NCBI GenBank assembly: GCA_012839895.1
Contig: DUML01000046.1
Location: forward strand, 1-39,415
Length of the DNA stretch: 39,415 bases
Origin: Peptococcaceae bacterium
GTDB taxonomy: Bacteria > Bacillota > Desulfitobacteriia > Desulfitobacteriales > Syntrophobotulaceae
Direction: 5' to 3'
How positions within the stretch are numbered: position 1 is the first letter of the stretch; each line of letters starts with the position of its first letter. Positions 31,436 to 39,182 of the stretch are shown here, one piece after another. The position numbers were made by a program, and so were the translations under genes. The notes under the pieces are model-generated. The model saw only the letters and a program-made list of their open reading frames with translations. It searched no databases and was not told the DNA's origin.

Positions 31436-32167
31436 ATGGAAATGGCAAGATTTGACGGCAGACAATTTGATGAGATAAGGCCGGTGAAAATTACCAGGCG
31501 TTATACGGAAATTCCGGAGGGTTCGGTGTTAATCGAAATTGGCAAGACTAAAGTGCTTTGTACAGCTTCCGTGGAAGAGAGAGTGCCTCCTTTTCAGAAA
31601 GGAACAGGCAATGGTTGGGTTACCGCCGAATATGCTATGCTTCCTAGGGCAACGGCTATTCGTAACCAACGGGAATCCGTAAAAGGCAGGCTGGGGGGCC
31701 GGACTATGGAGATCCAGAGGCTCATTGGTAGGGCTCTCCGTTCTGTAGTGGATTTTAGTAAATTAGGAGAACGCACTATTATGCTGGACTGTGATGTTCT
31801 GCAAGCGGACGGGGGAACCAGGACTGCTTCCATTACCGGTGCTTATGTAGCTTTGGTTGATGCTGTAAGATATTTGCTGGACAATAATATTATTGCTGAG
31901 AACCCTTTGACCGATAGTATTGCCGCTATCTCGGTGGGTAAAGTGGATGGGCAGGCTATGGTTGACTTGGCTTATGAAGAAGATTCCAGAGCTGAAGTCG
32001 ATATGAATATTGTTATGACCGGTTCCGGGAAATTTGTTGAACTGCAGGGCACAGCCGAAGGTGGAGTTTTTGAACGGGCTGACCTGGATATGTTCTTAGC
32101 TTTGGGTGAATTGGGCATCAGGAAGCTGCTGGAGGAGCAAAGGATTGCCTTGGAGAAAGAAGTTTAA
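31436..32167 (+). CDS. rph: Ribonuclease PH
   Basis: 243 aa, the standard length. It is a phosphorolytic 3'-exonuclease that trims tRNA precursors. Diagnostic segments are [74 protein letters not shown] and [26 protein letters not shown] is 5 nt before ATG 31436. It is followed by the dITP pyrophosphatase gene, the usual neighbour of rph in Firmicutes, and lies upstream of a tRNA operon. Confidence 0.97.
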   Translation: MEMARFDGRQFDEIRPVKITRRYTEIPEGSVLIEIGKTKVLCTASVEERVPPFQKGTGNGWVTAEYAMLPRATAIRNQRESVKGRLGGRTMEIQRLIGRALRSVVDFSKLGERTIMLDCDVLQADGGTRTASITGAYVALVDAVRYLLDNNIIAENPLTDSIAAISVGKVDGQAMVDLAYEEDSRAEVDMNIVMTGSGKFVELQGTAEGGVFERADLDMFLALGELGIRKLLEEQRIALEKEV

Positions 32168-32334
32168 GGTTTAAGTTATAGGTTTTGTTTTAAGATTTGT
32201 TTTAAGGTTTATGAAAATTTTGCCTCATTAGATTAGCGAGTTATGTGATTTCGAAGGTGAATCTGGCTAAGTAAGATTAGTTAAGGTTGTCGTCGGCTGT
32301 TTTGGATAATGAAGGTTGATTACTGGAGGCTTTT

Positions 32335-32946
32335 ATGCAGGTTTTGCTTGCAACTGCTAATCAAGGGAAAGTCAAAGAATTGGTAGGGATGCTTAAAGGG
32401 GAAGAAATTAGTGTTCTTTCTTTAAACGATTTCCCGGATTTCCCGGAGGTTGAAGAGACCGGGCTGACTTTTGCCGAGAATGCCTTGCTTAAAGCCCGGG
32501 CTGCGGCTTCTTGGGCCGGGTTGGTGGCTTTGGCTGATGATTCCGGTCTGGAAGTGGATGCCTTAGGTGGGAAACCGGGTGTTTTTTCGGCCCGTTATGC
32601 CGGGGAACCTAAGGATGATGAAAAAAATATTGTTAAGCTTTTGGCAGAGCTGGAAGGAAAACCGGAGAAAGAGAGGACAGCTCGTTTCCGTTGTTGCTTG
32701 GCGATAGTATGCCCTGTCACTGGGCAGGAATTTTTAACTGAAGGTAAAGTGGAAGGCAGGATCCTTCAGGCCAAAAGGGGAACAGGCGGATTTGGTTATG
32801 ACCCGATCTTTTATTTGCCGGAATTGCAAAAGACAATGGCGGAGTTAAGCCTGGCTGAAAAGAATACTATCAGCCACAGAGCCCAAGCTTTCCAACAAGC
32901 AATCCCGATTTTGCGAGAATTGAAATTAAGAAGGGAAATACCTTAA
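32335..32946 (+). CDS. rdgB: XTP/dITP diphosphatase (RdgB/HAM1)
   Basis: 203 aa. Removes non-canonical purine nucleoside triphosphates by hydrolysis to the monophosphate plus pyrophosphate. Family motifs are LLATANQGKVKEL at the N-terminus, ADDSGLEVDALGGKPGVFSA RYAG in the centre, and GFGYDPIFYLPE with SHRAQA near the C-terminus. GGAGG is 6 nt before ATG. The 167-bp gap after rph is a TTTAAGG-rich repeat tract with no recognised signal. Confidence 0.96.
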   Translation: MQVLLATANQGKVKELVGMLKGEEISVLSLNDFPDFPEVEETGLTFAENALLKARAAASWAGLVALADDSGLEVDALGGKPGVFSARYAGEPKDDEKNIVKLLAELEGKPEKERTARFRCCLAIVCPVTGQEFLTEGKVEGRILQAKRGTGGFGYDPIFYLPELQKTMAELSLAEKNTISHRAQAFQQAIPILRELKLRREIP

Positions 32947-33030
32947 ATTGCCGGTTAAATTTCTGGAAAATTATTGAAAATTTCAGTGAGATTAAGATTG
33001 AATTACCATTATTTTTTTTAAAATTGTTGC

Positions 33031-33059
33031 TTGACTAGGATTTTCTCTTAAGCTATACT
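33031..33059 (+). promoter_or_regulatory. Promoter of the tRNA operon
   Basis: TTGACT (33031-33036), 17-bp spacer, TATACT (33054-33059). The expected start is about 12 bp before tRNA-Pro. Confidence 0.85.
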
Positions 33060-33077
33060 ATTCATTGTCACTAAAGT

Positions 33078-33154
33078 CGGGGTATAGCGCAGCTTGGTAG
33101 CGCGCCTGCCTTGGGAGCAGGAGGCCAGGGGTTCAAATCCCTTTGCCCCGACCA
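33078..33154 (+). tRNA. tRNA-Pro (UGG)
   Basis: Complete cloverleaf with acceptor CGGGGTA/TGCCCCG, anticodon loop CTTGGGA (TGG) and T-arm AGGGGTTCAAATCCCTT. The discriminator A and CCA are encoded. Confidence 0.97.
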
Positions 33155-33222
33155 TTCCCAAAGACGGAAAGGGATTTTCCTCGGCAGGAAGACGTGGCAA
33201 GCTGAGAAGTGCATATGCATAT

Positions 33223-33299
33223 GCGCCTGTAGCTCAGTTGGATAGAGCATCTGCCTTCTAAGCAGGGTGTCGGGAGTTCGAATCTCTCCAGGCGCGCCA
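33223..33299 (+). tRNA. tRNA-Arg (UCU)
   Basis: Acceptor GCGCCTG/CAGGCGC, D-arm GCTCAGTTGGATAGAGC, anticodon loop CTTCTAA (TCT). Discriminator G and CCA are encoded. Confidence 0.97.
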
Positions 33300-33326
33300 T
33301 TAATGAATTCTTAAATAAATAATCGT

Positions 33327-33403
33327 GGTGGATATGGTGAAGCGGTTAACACACCGGATTGTGGCTCCGGCATTCGTGGGTTCAAGTCCCACTATCCACC
33401 CCA
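33327..33403 (+). tRNA. tRNA-His (GUG)
   Basis: Acceptor GTGGATA/TATCCAC with the extra G at position -1 (33327) facing discriminator C, as required for histidine tRNA. Anticodon loop TTGTGGC (GTG). CCA is encoded. Confidence 0.96.
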
Positions 33404-33415
33404 AATTTGAAGATA

Positions 33416-33449
33416 AAGCTTCATCTTAAGATGGAGCTTAATTTATTGT
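33416..33449 (+). terminator. Terminator of the tRNA operon
   Basis: AAGCTTCATC / GATGGAGCTT hairpin with a TTAA loop, one T/G pair, followed by AATTTATTG. The U-tract is weak but the stem is strong and 12 bp after tRNA-His. Confidence 0.65.
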
Positions 33450-33455
33450 TTCATT

Positions 33456-33495
33456 AAATAATTAAAGGATAGTGGAAATAATTAAAGGATAGTGG
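33456..33495. repeat. Exact 20-bp tandem duplication
   Basis: AAATAATTAAAGGATAGTGG occurs twice head to tail (33456-33475 and 33476-33495), between the tRNA terminator and the minus-strand gene. Confidence 0.95.
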
Positions 33496-33537
33496 GACTT
33501 GAACGGGTGGAGAAGGAAATGCGCCCTATGGGAGGAT

Positions 33538-33900
33538 TTACTTAAAAGATATTTCAACCACAAGATTGTTGCCGAAAGTAGTCTGCAGCAAGTCCTCGAT
33601 TAATTTTTCGGCGTTAATCATAGCTCTCTCCTGAAGTTCTTGGTACTTGCCGGTATTTTTGAGATTATCCATTGTATTTTTCATTAAAGTATTTGTCAAG
33701 GGTTGATGGTTAGGATCCAGTTTTATGGCATAAACATTTAAAGTGAACTGGCTGTTTAAAGTGCTGACAATAGTGCTGGTACTTATTTTTGCCGGAGTAT
33801 TGGCGAAGATTTGAGGTTTAAAAATAGTAACTGCCAGAACACAAAGGATTAGTAATACCAAAAAATAAAATCCTTTACCGAAAGCCTTTTTTGCGAACAA
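33538..33900 (-). CDS. Hypothetical membrane-anchored protein, 120 aa
   Basis: Not recognised. TTG start at 33900 with GAGGAGGT 11 nt upstream. An N-terminal membrane segment (FYFLVLLILCVLAVTIF) follows a basic MFAKKAFGKG; the rest is external and mixed alpha/beta: STIVSTLNSQFTLNVYAIKL, then a helix (LQERAMINAEKLIEDLLQTT) and a final strand (NLVVEISFK). It stands alone between the tRNA operon and the IclR gene. Confidence 0.65.
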   Translation of the reverse strand: MFAKKAFGKGFYFLVLLILCVLAVTIFKPQIFANTPAKISTSTIVSTLNSQFTLNVYAIKLDPNHQPLTNTLMKNTMDNLKNTGKYQELQERAMINAEKLIEDLLQTTFGNNLVVEISFK

Positions 33901-34251
33901 TTAAAGTTTCTACCTCCTCTCTCTGAGACAATACGCCCCAATATTTATGTACTATAAATTTGCATTAATTATACTTAGTGCGGGACACCTTTACCAGCAT
34001 ATTATGAATTTATTGAGTATTGACGAAACAGCTTCATTAAAAGATGTAAAAGGGTAAAATAATTTCAAGTGCTTTCTTACTTAGGAAACTATTGACTAAA
34101 TATTCATTGTTAGGCATACTTATGTCGATAATACATTCTGTTAAGATTTAAACTTAGATAAGTATTATAATAATTAACTTAGCTGCTAATCCTAAATAGT
34201 ATACCGCTAATTTTTGATAGGCTAATGATTGATACGAATGGAGTGTCTGAT
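33901..34251 (+). promoter_or_regulatory. Intergenic region upstream of the IclR gene with candidate promoter
   Basis: About 350 bp without a gene. TTGACT at 34092-34097, a 17-bp spacer and CATACT at 34115-34120 form a plausible promoter for the IclR gene, about 130 bp before its start. Nothing else was recognised, although the divergent hypothetical gene must also start from this region. Confidence 0.45.
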
Positions 34252-35028
34252 GTGACTGAGAGATATGTTCAGACTCTGGAAAGATCCTTAGATATTTTGG
34301 AAGTCCTAGCTAAATCGGAAGAGCCAATTGGCGTTACTGAAATTGGCAATAGAGTTGGCTTGCATAAAAGCACTGTCCATAGGATACTCCAAACTCTTTG
34401 TTACCGAGGGTATGTCGAGAAAGAAAAAGAACGGGAACGCTATCGACTGGGAATTAAGATTGTAGAGCTCGGAATTAGATTTTTCAATGACTTGGAGATC
34501 CGCAAAGTAGCAGCTAGCTTTCTGGCGGATTTGGCCAAATCTTTTGATGAAGTTGTCCATTTAGTACTACCGGATGACGGTGAGGTTGTTTATATTGATA
34601 AAAGGGAGAGTTCTCAGCTCGTAGGTTTACATTCCAAAGTCGGCCGGCGGGCTCCCATGCATTGTACCGCTGTTGGCAAAAGTATATTGTCTACTTTGCC
34701 CGAAGAAGAGGTAAGATTAATTTTAAAAACTAAAGGAATGCCCGGATTTACCCATAAGACCATAACCGATCCGGACGTGCTTCTTAAGCAGTTAAAAGAG
34801 TTTAGAGAAAAAGGTTATGCTATGGAATCAGAGGAAAACGAAATCGGAATCCTCTGCATAGCTACCCCGATTTTTGATTATTCAGGGAGGGCTATTGCGG
34901 CAATAAGTGTTTCCGGACCGGTAAACAGAATGAAAGAAAAAGGCGTCGAAAGAATAGGCGAGGAAATTAAAAAGGCCGGTCAGGAAATTTCGGCCAAATT
35001 AGGCTATCATTATTATAAAGGACAATAA
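34252..35028 (+). CDS. IclR-family transcriptional regulator
   Basis: 258 aa. GTG 34252 is chosen because GGAG lies 8 nt upstream; ATG 34225 has no clear ribosome site. The N-terminal winged helix (RSLDILEVLAKSEEPIGVTE, then VGLHKSTVHRILQTLCYRGY) is followed by the effector-binding domain at about residues 80-255 (GEVVYIDKRESSQLVGLHSK; RRAPMHCTAVGKSILSTLPE; EENEIGILCIATPIFDYSGR; IAAISVSGPVNRM). These are IclR signatures. Effectors of this family are usually small acids or sugar breakdown products. It probably controls the genes that follow, since palindromes lie in the next leader. Confidence 0.94.
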   Translation: MTERYVQTLERSLDILEVLAKSEEPIGVTEIGNRVGLHKSTVHRILQTLCYRGYVEKEKERERYRLGIKIVELGIRFFNDLEIRKVAASFLADLAKSFDEVVHLVLPDDGEVVYIDKRESSQLVGLHSKVGRRAPMHCTAVGKSILSTLPEEEVRLILKTKGMPGFTHKTITDPDVLLKQLKEFREKGYAMESEENEIGILCIATPIFDYSGRAIAAISVSGPVNRMKEKGVERIGEEIKKAGQEISAKLGYHYYKGQ

Positions 35029-35096
35029 AAAATGTGCGGGTTTAGGGAAGGCGATGTTAGTGCAATAAAGAACTTAGTTTTTTTTTGAATTTTCAC

Positions 35097-35125
35097 TTGA
35101 CTGTCAGCCCAGGACGATGCATAAT
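35097..35125 (+). promoter_or_regulatory. Promoter of the unknown gene/transketolase region
   Basis: TTGACT (35097-35102), 17-bp spacer, CATAAT (35120-35125). Expected start is near 35132, immediately before the first palindromic operator. Confidence 0.75.
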
Positions 35126-35140
35126 ATAGTGTAAGTACTA

Positions 35141-35159
35141 AATGAAACGCTGTTTCATT
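35141..35159. promoter_or_regulatory. Perfect palindromic operator, probably for IclR
   Basis: AATGAAACGCTGTTTCATT: 8-bp arms around a 3-bp centre. Its form resembles operators of the IclR-family regulator KdgR (TGAAA...TTTCA). It lies just after the predicted transcription start, suited to repression. Confidence 0.65.
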
Positions 35160-35177
35160 AAATGAGACAAGAATGGG

Positions 35178-35206
35178 TTTTTGAAATTTATTACAAATTT
35201 CAAAAA
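35178..35206 (+). promoter_or_regulatory. Perfect 12-bp-stem hairpin in the leader
   Basis: TTTTTGAAATTT (35178-35189) and AAATTTCAAAAA (35195-35206) around an ATTAC loop, followed by ATTTTT. It could be a weak terminator/attenuator or a further protein site. Confidence 0.5.
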
Positions 35207-35220
35207 ATTTTTAAGAAAGA

Positions 35221-35239
35221 AATGAAACAACGTTTTACT
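35221..35239. promoter_or_regulatory. Second, imperfect operator
   Basis: AATGAAACAACGTTTTACT: the left arm equals that of the 35141 site, and the right arm agrees at 6 of 8 positions. Centres of the two sites are 80 bp apart, which would allow looping. A further half-site, GTGAAAC, follows at 35242. Confidence 0.55.
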
Positions 35240-35268
35240 AGGTGAAACAGGTGCGGAGGTGAATGATA

Positions 35269-35886
35269 ATGATGAGAATTGCTTCAGTAGTCTATAATGA
35301 AGCTAAAGATTGCCAAGGAAGGGCGGTTAAAGACGAGAAACAGATTTCAACTTATATTTTGGCTTTTGAAATTGCAGAGAAACTTTTACAACGTTATTCG
35401 GGACAATGGAAAATCGCCGGCAATGAAATAGTATTAAATCTTCAAGGTTTGGATCATCCTTTAAAGATTGATAATATAAACGGTACTATTAATTACGGTA
35501 CTTTAACAACTTATTATTATCATCGTTATGACGCTCGCAAAGGGGTTTCCGGTTTAGTCCAGGAACTTTGTTTGGATTTGGCGCTACCGTTTGCCGACGG
35601 TAATTACAGCACTGATTTTTTGTTTAAGGTTTTTGTTAAGTTGGTTGAAATTTTCCATGCTCGCTGCGATCTTAGGATTTTGCCCGGCAGCCAAAACGGT
35701 GAGTGGGAGATTCGCTTAAATCAAACCGGGCCTTCGGGTTGGATAAATGACCAGAATGTTATCGAGAACCGTTTTGGGGAGAAAATGGAGATATCCGCTT
35801 GGGAAGGCTTAAGACCTGAAAAAGTCGCAACTTATATTTTTGGTTTTAACCGCTTTTGTAAAAACTTTCAATGCCCTATGAAATAA
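35269..35886 (+). CDS. Uncharacterised protein behind IclR-type operators
   Basis: Not recognised; 205 aa from ATG 35269 with GGAGG 9 nt upstream (ATG 35263 and 35272 are alternatives). No signal peptide or membrane segment. The first part alternates helix and strand (TYILAFEIAEKLLQRYSGQW; IVLNLQGLDHPLKIDN), the middle is Tyr rich (GTLTTYYYHRYDARKGVSGL), and the C-terminus ends FNRFCKNFQCPMK with two cysteines. Length and composition suggest a soluble cytoplasmic protein. Its place between IclR operators and the transketolase genes suggests a role in the same pathway. Confidence 0.7.
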   Translation: MMRIASVVYNEAKDCQGRAVKDEKQISTYILAFEIAEKLLQRYSGQWKIAGNEIVLNLQGLDHPLKIDNINGTINYGTLTTYYYHRYDARKGVSGLVQELCLDLALPFADGNYSTDFLFKVFVKLVEIFHARCDLRILPGSQNGEWEIRLNQTGPSGWINDQNVIENRFGEKMEISAWEGLRPEKVATYIFGFNRFCKNFQCPMK

Positions 35887-35914
35887 GGGATTTTGCATGA
35901 AAAAGGGATTCTGC
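35878..35914 (+). repeat. Imperfect duplication over the stop codon of the unknown gene
   Basis: ATGAAATAAGGGATTTTGC (35878-35896) is followed by ATGAAAAAGGGATTCTGC (35897-35914). The TAA stop lies in the first copy. Confidence 0.8.
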
Positions 35915-36173
35915 TTGACAATTTAAGAAACATCACTAGATTGGAAGGGAACTTGAAAAATTCCGTTGCCGCTTTAATCAGAGGGGTTAGATGCGAGGAG
36001 ATAATGATATTATCGCTTAGACGGCCGGGAGAGTTTATTTTCGGATCCCTTTTTTTGAAGCTTATTTTGGGACTTGTTTTTATTAGTTAGCGAGAGCAAG
36101 GCTTAGGTGCAATCCAGTAATGCTATATTTTCGGGTTATCCGGCTCTGGAAATTTCACTATAAAAGGAGTAAT
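35915..36173 (+). other. Intergenic region before the transketolase genes
   Basis: No credible gene. An open frame of 65 codons from TTG 35893 lacks a proper ribosome site and is partly made of the stop-codon duplication. TGCTATATT at 36121-36129 is a possible extended -10 promoter, without a matching -35. Confidence 0.4.
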
Positions 36174-36206
36174 ATGGAAGCAGTTCAGTTTTCGGGAGGC
36201 AATTAA
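36174..36206 (+). CDS. Possible 10-residue leader peptide upstream of transketolase
   Basis: AAGGAG is 4 nt before an ATG encoding MEAVQFSGGN and a TAA stop. The stop lies one base before the ATG of the transketolase gene, and the peptide's GGAGGC codons serve as that gene's ribosome site. Such an arrangement would couple the translation of the two. No family is recognisable, and it may not be functional. Confidence 0.4.
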   Translation: MEAVQFSGGN

Positions 36207-36207
36207 T

Positions 36208-37074
36208 ATGACAGCGAGCAGTAAATCTAATGAGAAAACAAAAACTGACCAGGCTCGGAAAAAGGAGGCACTTGAGGAGGCTAAGCTAATTGCTCAAAAA
36301 ATGCGTCGGAATATTCTTTTGATGACGCATCACGCTAAAGGTGGACACCCTGGCGGCTGTCTGTCGGCTACGGATATTTTGGCAGTTCTTTATAAGTGTT
36401 TTCTCCGGATTGATCCGCAAAACCCCCGCTGGAGCGGTCGGGATTATTTCTTCCTTTCCAAAGGGCACGCTGTCCCGGCTCAATATGCGGTACTCATTGA
36501 GATGGGGTTTCTTTCTCCGGAGGAAATTAAAGATTTTCGAGAAGTAGAAGGCAGATTGCCGGCTTATCCCAGCTGTACGGATACTCCGGGTATCGATATG
36601 GCCTCGGGCTCTTTAGGCCAAGGGCTATCTATAGCTAACGGCACTGCTTTGGCCGCCAAGTTGGATGGAACAGGGCAAAGGGCTTATGTGCTGTTAGGGG
36701 ACGGGGAGCTGCACGAAGGCCAAGTTTGGGAAGCGGCCATGACTGCCGCTCATTATAAGCTGAATAATGTCTGTGCCATTGTAGATTATAATAAACTCCA
36801 GTTGGATGGGGCTTTGGATGAAGTTAAAACTTTAGGAGACTTGAGGGCTAAATGGGAGGCCTTTGGCTGGCATACCCTGGAAATTGATGGGCATGATTAT
36901 GAGCAAATATATGATGCCTTGGTTGAAGCTGAACGCTTTAAAGACGGGCCGACAGTAATCATTGCCCATACCGTTAAAGGTAAAGGGGTATCTTTTATGG
37001 AAGACGAAGTAGGCTGGCATTGTGCCGCCCCCAGCGATGAAGAACTGGAAATAGCCTTGAAGGAGTTGAGTTAA
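36208..37074 (+). CDS. Transketolase, N-terminal (TPP-binding) subunit
   Basis: 288 aa. Split transketolase as in many Clostridia and archaea; transfers two-carbon ketol units with thiamine diphosphate. Motifs are HHAKGGHPGGCLSATDILAV, FFLSKGHAVPAQYAV, ASGSLGQGLSIANGTAL and the TPP/Mg motif LLGDGELHEGQVWEAAM with NNVCAIVDYNKLQLDG. The first 25 residues are a charged extension. Ribosome site GGGAGG. The partner subunit starts 3 bp after its stop. Substrate may be ordinary pentose phosphates or a special sugar, given the IclR context. Confidence 0.93.
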   Translation: MTASSKSNEKTKTDQARKKEALEEAKLIAQKMRRNILLMTHHAKGGHPGGCLSATDILAVLYKCFLRIDPQNPRWSGRDYFFLSKGHAVPAQYAVLIEMGFLSPEEIKDFREVEGRLPAYPSCTDTPGIDMASGSLGQGLSIANGTALAAKLDGTGQRAYVLLGDGELHEGQVWEAAMTAAHYKLNNVCAIVDYNKLQLDGALDEVKTLGDLRAKWEAFGWHTLEIDGHDYEQIYDALVEAERFKDGPTVIIAHTVKGKGVSFMEDEVGWHCAAPSDEELEIALKELS

Positions 37075-37077
37075 AAG

Positions 37078-38007
37078 ATGCTAATGGCCCCAAGAGAAGC
37101 TTATGGTCAGGCCTTGGTAGAGCTTGGCCGGGAAAATAAAGACGTGGTGGTCTTGGATGCAGATGTGGCCAAGGCTTCCATGACTATTCTTTTTAAGGAA
37201 GCTTTTCCGGAAAGATTTTTTGACATTGGGATAGCCGAATCGGATCTGATTGGGACGGGAGCAGGTTTCGCTTTGGCCGGCAAAATTCCTTTTATTAATG
37301 CATATGCGAATTTTTTGCTTGGCAACGGCTGGGACCAAATCAGGATTTCCGTCTGTTATGCCAACCAAAACGTTAAGATTATCGGCCATAATATTGGAGC
37401 TTCTTCCGGCAAGGACGGTCCTACCCATTTGCCTCTGGAGGATATTACTTTGACCAGGGTTTTCCCGGGAATGACGGTAATTGAACCTGCGGATGGTATT
37501 GAGGTTAAAAAAGCGGTTAAAGCTTTGGCAAAACATGTTGGACCGGCTTACATGCGGGTAGGCAGAGTGCCCATTCCGGTTATTACCAAAGAAGAGGATG
37601 AATTTCAGATAGGTAAGGCTAATGTCTTGCGCCAAGGTCAGGATGTGACCATCGTTGCCTGCGGGGTAATGGTCTCCAAGGCGTTGGAAGCTGCTCAAGC
37701 CTTAGCCGCAGAGGGAATAGAGGCGGAAGTAATCAATATGCATACCATTAAGCCTCTGGATAAGGAGGCAATCCTTGCTTCGGTCTCAAAAACCCAAAGG
37801 GTGGTAACCGCTGAAGAGCATACCGTTATTGGCGGACTGGGCGGCGCAGTGGCGGAGTTCTTAGCCTGCACCAGACCCGTGCCGATGAGGATGATTGGTT
37901 CGCCGGACAGATTTGGGGTCTGTGGTACTTATGAACAGATTCACCAGGTTCTGGGTTTGACTACAGAAAAAATTATTGAGGCTGTGAAGGACCTTATGTC
38001 ATCCTGA
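37078..38007 (+). CDS. Transketolase, C-terminal subunit
   Basis: 309 aa. Pyrimidine-binding and C-terminal domains: LDADVAKASMT, FDIGIAESDLIGTGAGFALA (with the Glu that activates TPP), IGHNIGASSGKDGPTHLPLE, and the C-terminal IVACGVMVSKALEAAQALAA and EEHTVIGGLGGAVAEFLA. AAGGAG lies about 12 nt before ATG. The final codons (ATG TCA TCC TGA) are the first bases of the palindromic repeat element that starts at 37997, so the element provides the stop codon. Confidence 0.93.
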   Translation: MLMAPREAYGQALVELGRENKDVVVLDADVAKASMTILFKEAFPERFFDIGIAESDLIGTGAGFALAGKIPFINAYANFLLGNGWDQIRISVCYANQNVKIIGHNIGASSGKDGPTHLPLEDITLTRVFPGMTVIEPADGIEVKKAVKALAKHVGPAYMRVGRVPIPVITKEEDEFQIGKANVLRQGQDVTIVACGVMVSKALEAAQALAAEGIEAEVINMHTIKPLDKEAILASVSKTQRVVTAEEHTVIGGLGGAVAEFLACTRPVPMRMIGSPDRFGVCGTYEQIHQVLGLTTEKIIEAVKDLMSS

Positions 38008-38098
38008 GGGCGAAGCCCGAAGGCTTGTCCTGAACGAAGCGAAGGAACTTTTAGACCCTTCGCTGCGCTCAGGGTGACAAGTGCGCTCAGGGTGACAA
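37997..38098. repeat. Palindromic TGTCATCCTGAG...CTCAGGGTGACA element, copy 1
   Basis: Left end TGTCATCCTGAGGGCGAAGC and right end CTCAGGGTGACA (to 38079) form a long imperfect inverted repeat, with an internal GAAGCGAAGG/CCTTCGCTGC pair. Small elements of this type are scattered in many bacterial genomes. The right-end 18 bp are duplicated in tandem (38063-38080 and 38081-38098, 17 of 18 identical). Confidence 0.85.
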
Positions 38099-38121
38099 AA
38101 TTATTTGAAATTCATGCGTTG

Positions 38122-38268
38122 TGTCATCCTGAGGGCGAAGCCCGAAGGATCTTAACTTTGGGGACTAAGATTCTTCACTTCGTTCAGAATGACATATGTA
38201 TTAGCAGAATGACATGTATTAGCAGAATGACATGTATTAGCAGAATGACATGTATTTATATAATGACA
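38122..38268. repeat. Palindromic element, copy 2, with 18-bp right-end array
   Basis: Left end TGTCATCCTGAGGGCGAAGC at 38122, right end CGTTCAGAATGACA ending 38194. It is followed by three exact TGTATTAGCAGAATGACA units (38197-38214, 38215-38232, 38233-38250) and one degenerate unit (38251-38268). The array ends 14 bp before the ribosome site of the reductase gene. Confidence 0.85.
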
Positions 38269-38294
38269 AATATTCATGGTGTGGAGATGAGGAA

Positions 38295-39182
38295 ATGAAA
38301 CTGGGGTTTATCGGGTTAGGCAAAATGGGTAAGCCTATGGCCAAAAACCTTTTGCAGGCCGGGCATGAATTGGTGGTCTATAACCGCAGTATGCCGGCAG
38401 TACAGGAACTGCAGGGGCTGGGTGCCAAAGCTGCTTCTTCTCCTGCTGAAGTGGGGAAGGAGGTCGAAGTTGTTTTTCTATGCTTACCCGTGGGGCGAGA
38501 TGTAGAGCTTACTCTAACCGGGGAAAAGGGCCTTCTCCAGACGTTAAGAGAGGGCACATATATTGTTGACCACAGTACTATTAGTCCCAAGGATTCCCAA
38601 AGGATGTTTAATCTTTGCCGGGAAAAGGGTATTGGTTTTCTGGATGCTCCTATAAGTGGAGGGGTGGCAGGCGCTGAAAAAGGCACTTTAAGCATCATGG
38701 TCGGCGGTGAAAAAGCCCATTTTGAGAAAGTTAAGCCCTTGCTCGGTATTCTGGGGAAAAATATTTTCTATCTTGGCCCTTCCGGCAGCGGCAATGTTAT
38801 GAAACTGGTGAATAATCTCTTGGTAGGGATTACAAATGCCGCTTTGGCTGAGGCTTTTGTCCTGGCGCAAAAAAACGGTCTAGATCCAAAACAGGTTTTT
38901 GATATTCTGGTGGGCGCTACCGGAGATAGCTTTATGCTCCGTAGGAACCTTCCCAATTTTGTTTTAAAAAGAGATTTTACGCCTACATTTACTTTGGATA
39001 TGCTCAATAAAGACATGGGGTTAGCCGAGGAATTAGCTCTAGACCAAGGTGTTAGGCTTCTTTTAGGGTCATTGGCCCATCAAATAGGACGTGAAGCTGC
39101 TGTCTCAGGTTTCGGTAGCGAAGATATGTCCGCTGTTATTAAAGTCTTGGAACGTTTGTCAGGGGTAGAGGTTGGCGGTTAA
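38295..39182 (+). CDS. GarR-type beta-hydroxyacid dehydrogenase (2-hydroxy-3-oxopropionate / 3-hydroxyisobutyrate family)
   Basis: 295 aa from ATG 38295 (GGAG 8 nt upstream); the in-frame ATG at 38250 lies inside the repeat array and is rejected. NAD(P)-binding motif LGFIGLGKMGKPMAKNLL, substrate loop FLDAPISGGVAGAEKGTLS, and the catalytic Lys in GSGNVMKLVNNLLVG are all present. Family enzymes reduce tartronate semialdehyde, 3-hydroxyisobutyrate, succinic semialdehyde or sulfolactaldehyde; the substrate here is not determinable. With IclR and transketolase upstream, a sugar-acid or unusual-sugar pathway is plausible. Confidence 0.9.
   Translation: MKLGFIGLGKMGKPMAKNLLQAGHELVVYNRSMPAVQELQGLGAKAASSPAEVGKEVEVVFLCLPVGRDVELTLTGEKGLLQTLREGTYIVDHSTISPKDSQRMFNLCREKGIGFLDAPISGGVAGAEKGTLSIMVGGEKAHFEKVKPLLGILGKNIFYLGPSGSGNVMKLVNNLLVGITNAALAEAFVLAQKNGLDPKQVFDILVGATGDSFMLRRNLPNFVLKRDFTPTFTLDMLNKDMGLAEELALDQGVRLLLGSLAHQIGREAAVSGFGSEDMSAVIKVLERLSGVEVGG

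Noticed and set aside
35893-36090. 65-codon plus-strand frame after the unknown gene
   Set aside because: It begins within the duplicated stop-codon segment, has no well-placed ribosome site and no protein-like pattern.
38074-38298. 74-codon plus-strand frame with CHPEGEARRI and ILHFVQNDI
   Set aside because: It is a translation of the palindromic repeat elements and the 18-bp array. Such frames are a known source of false hypothetical proteins.
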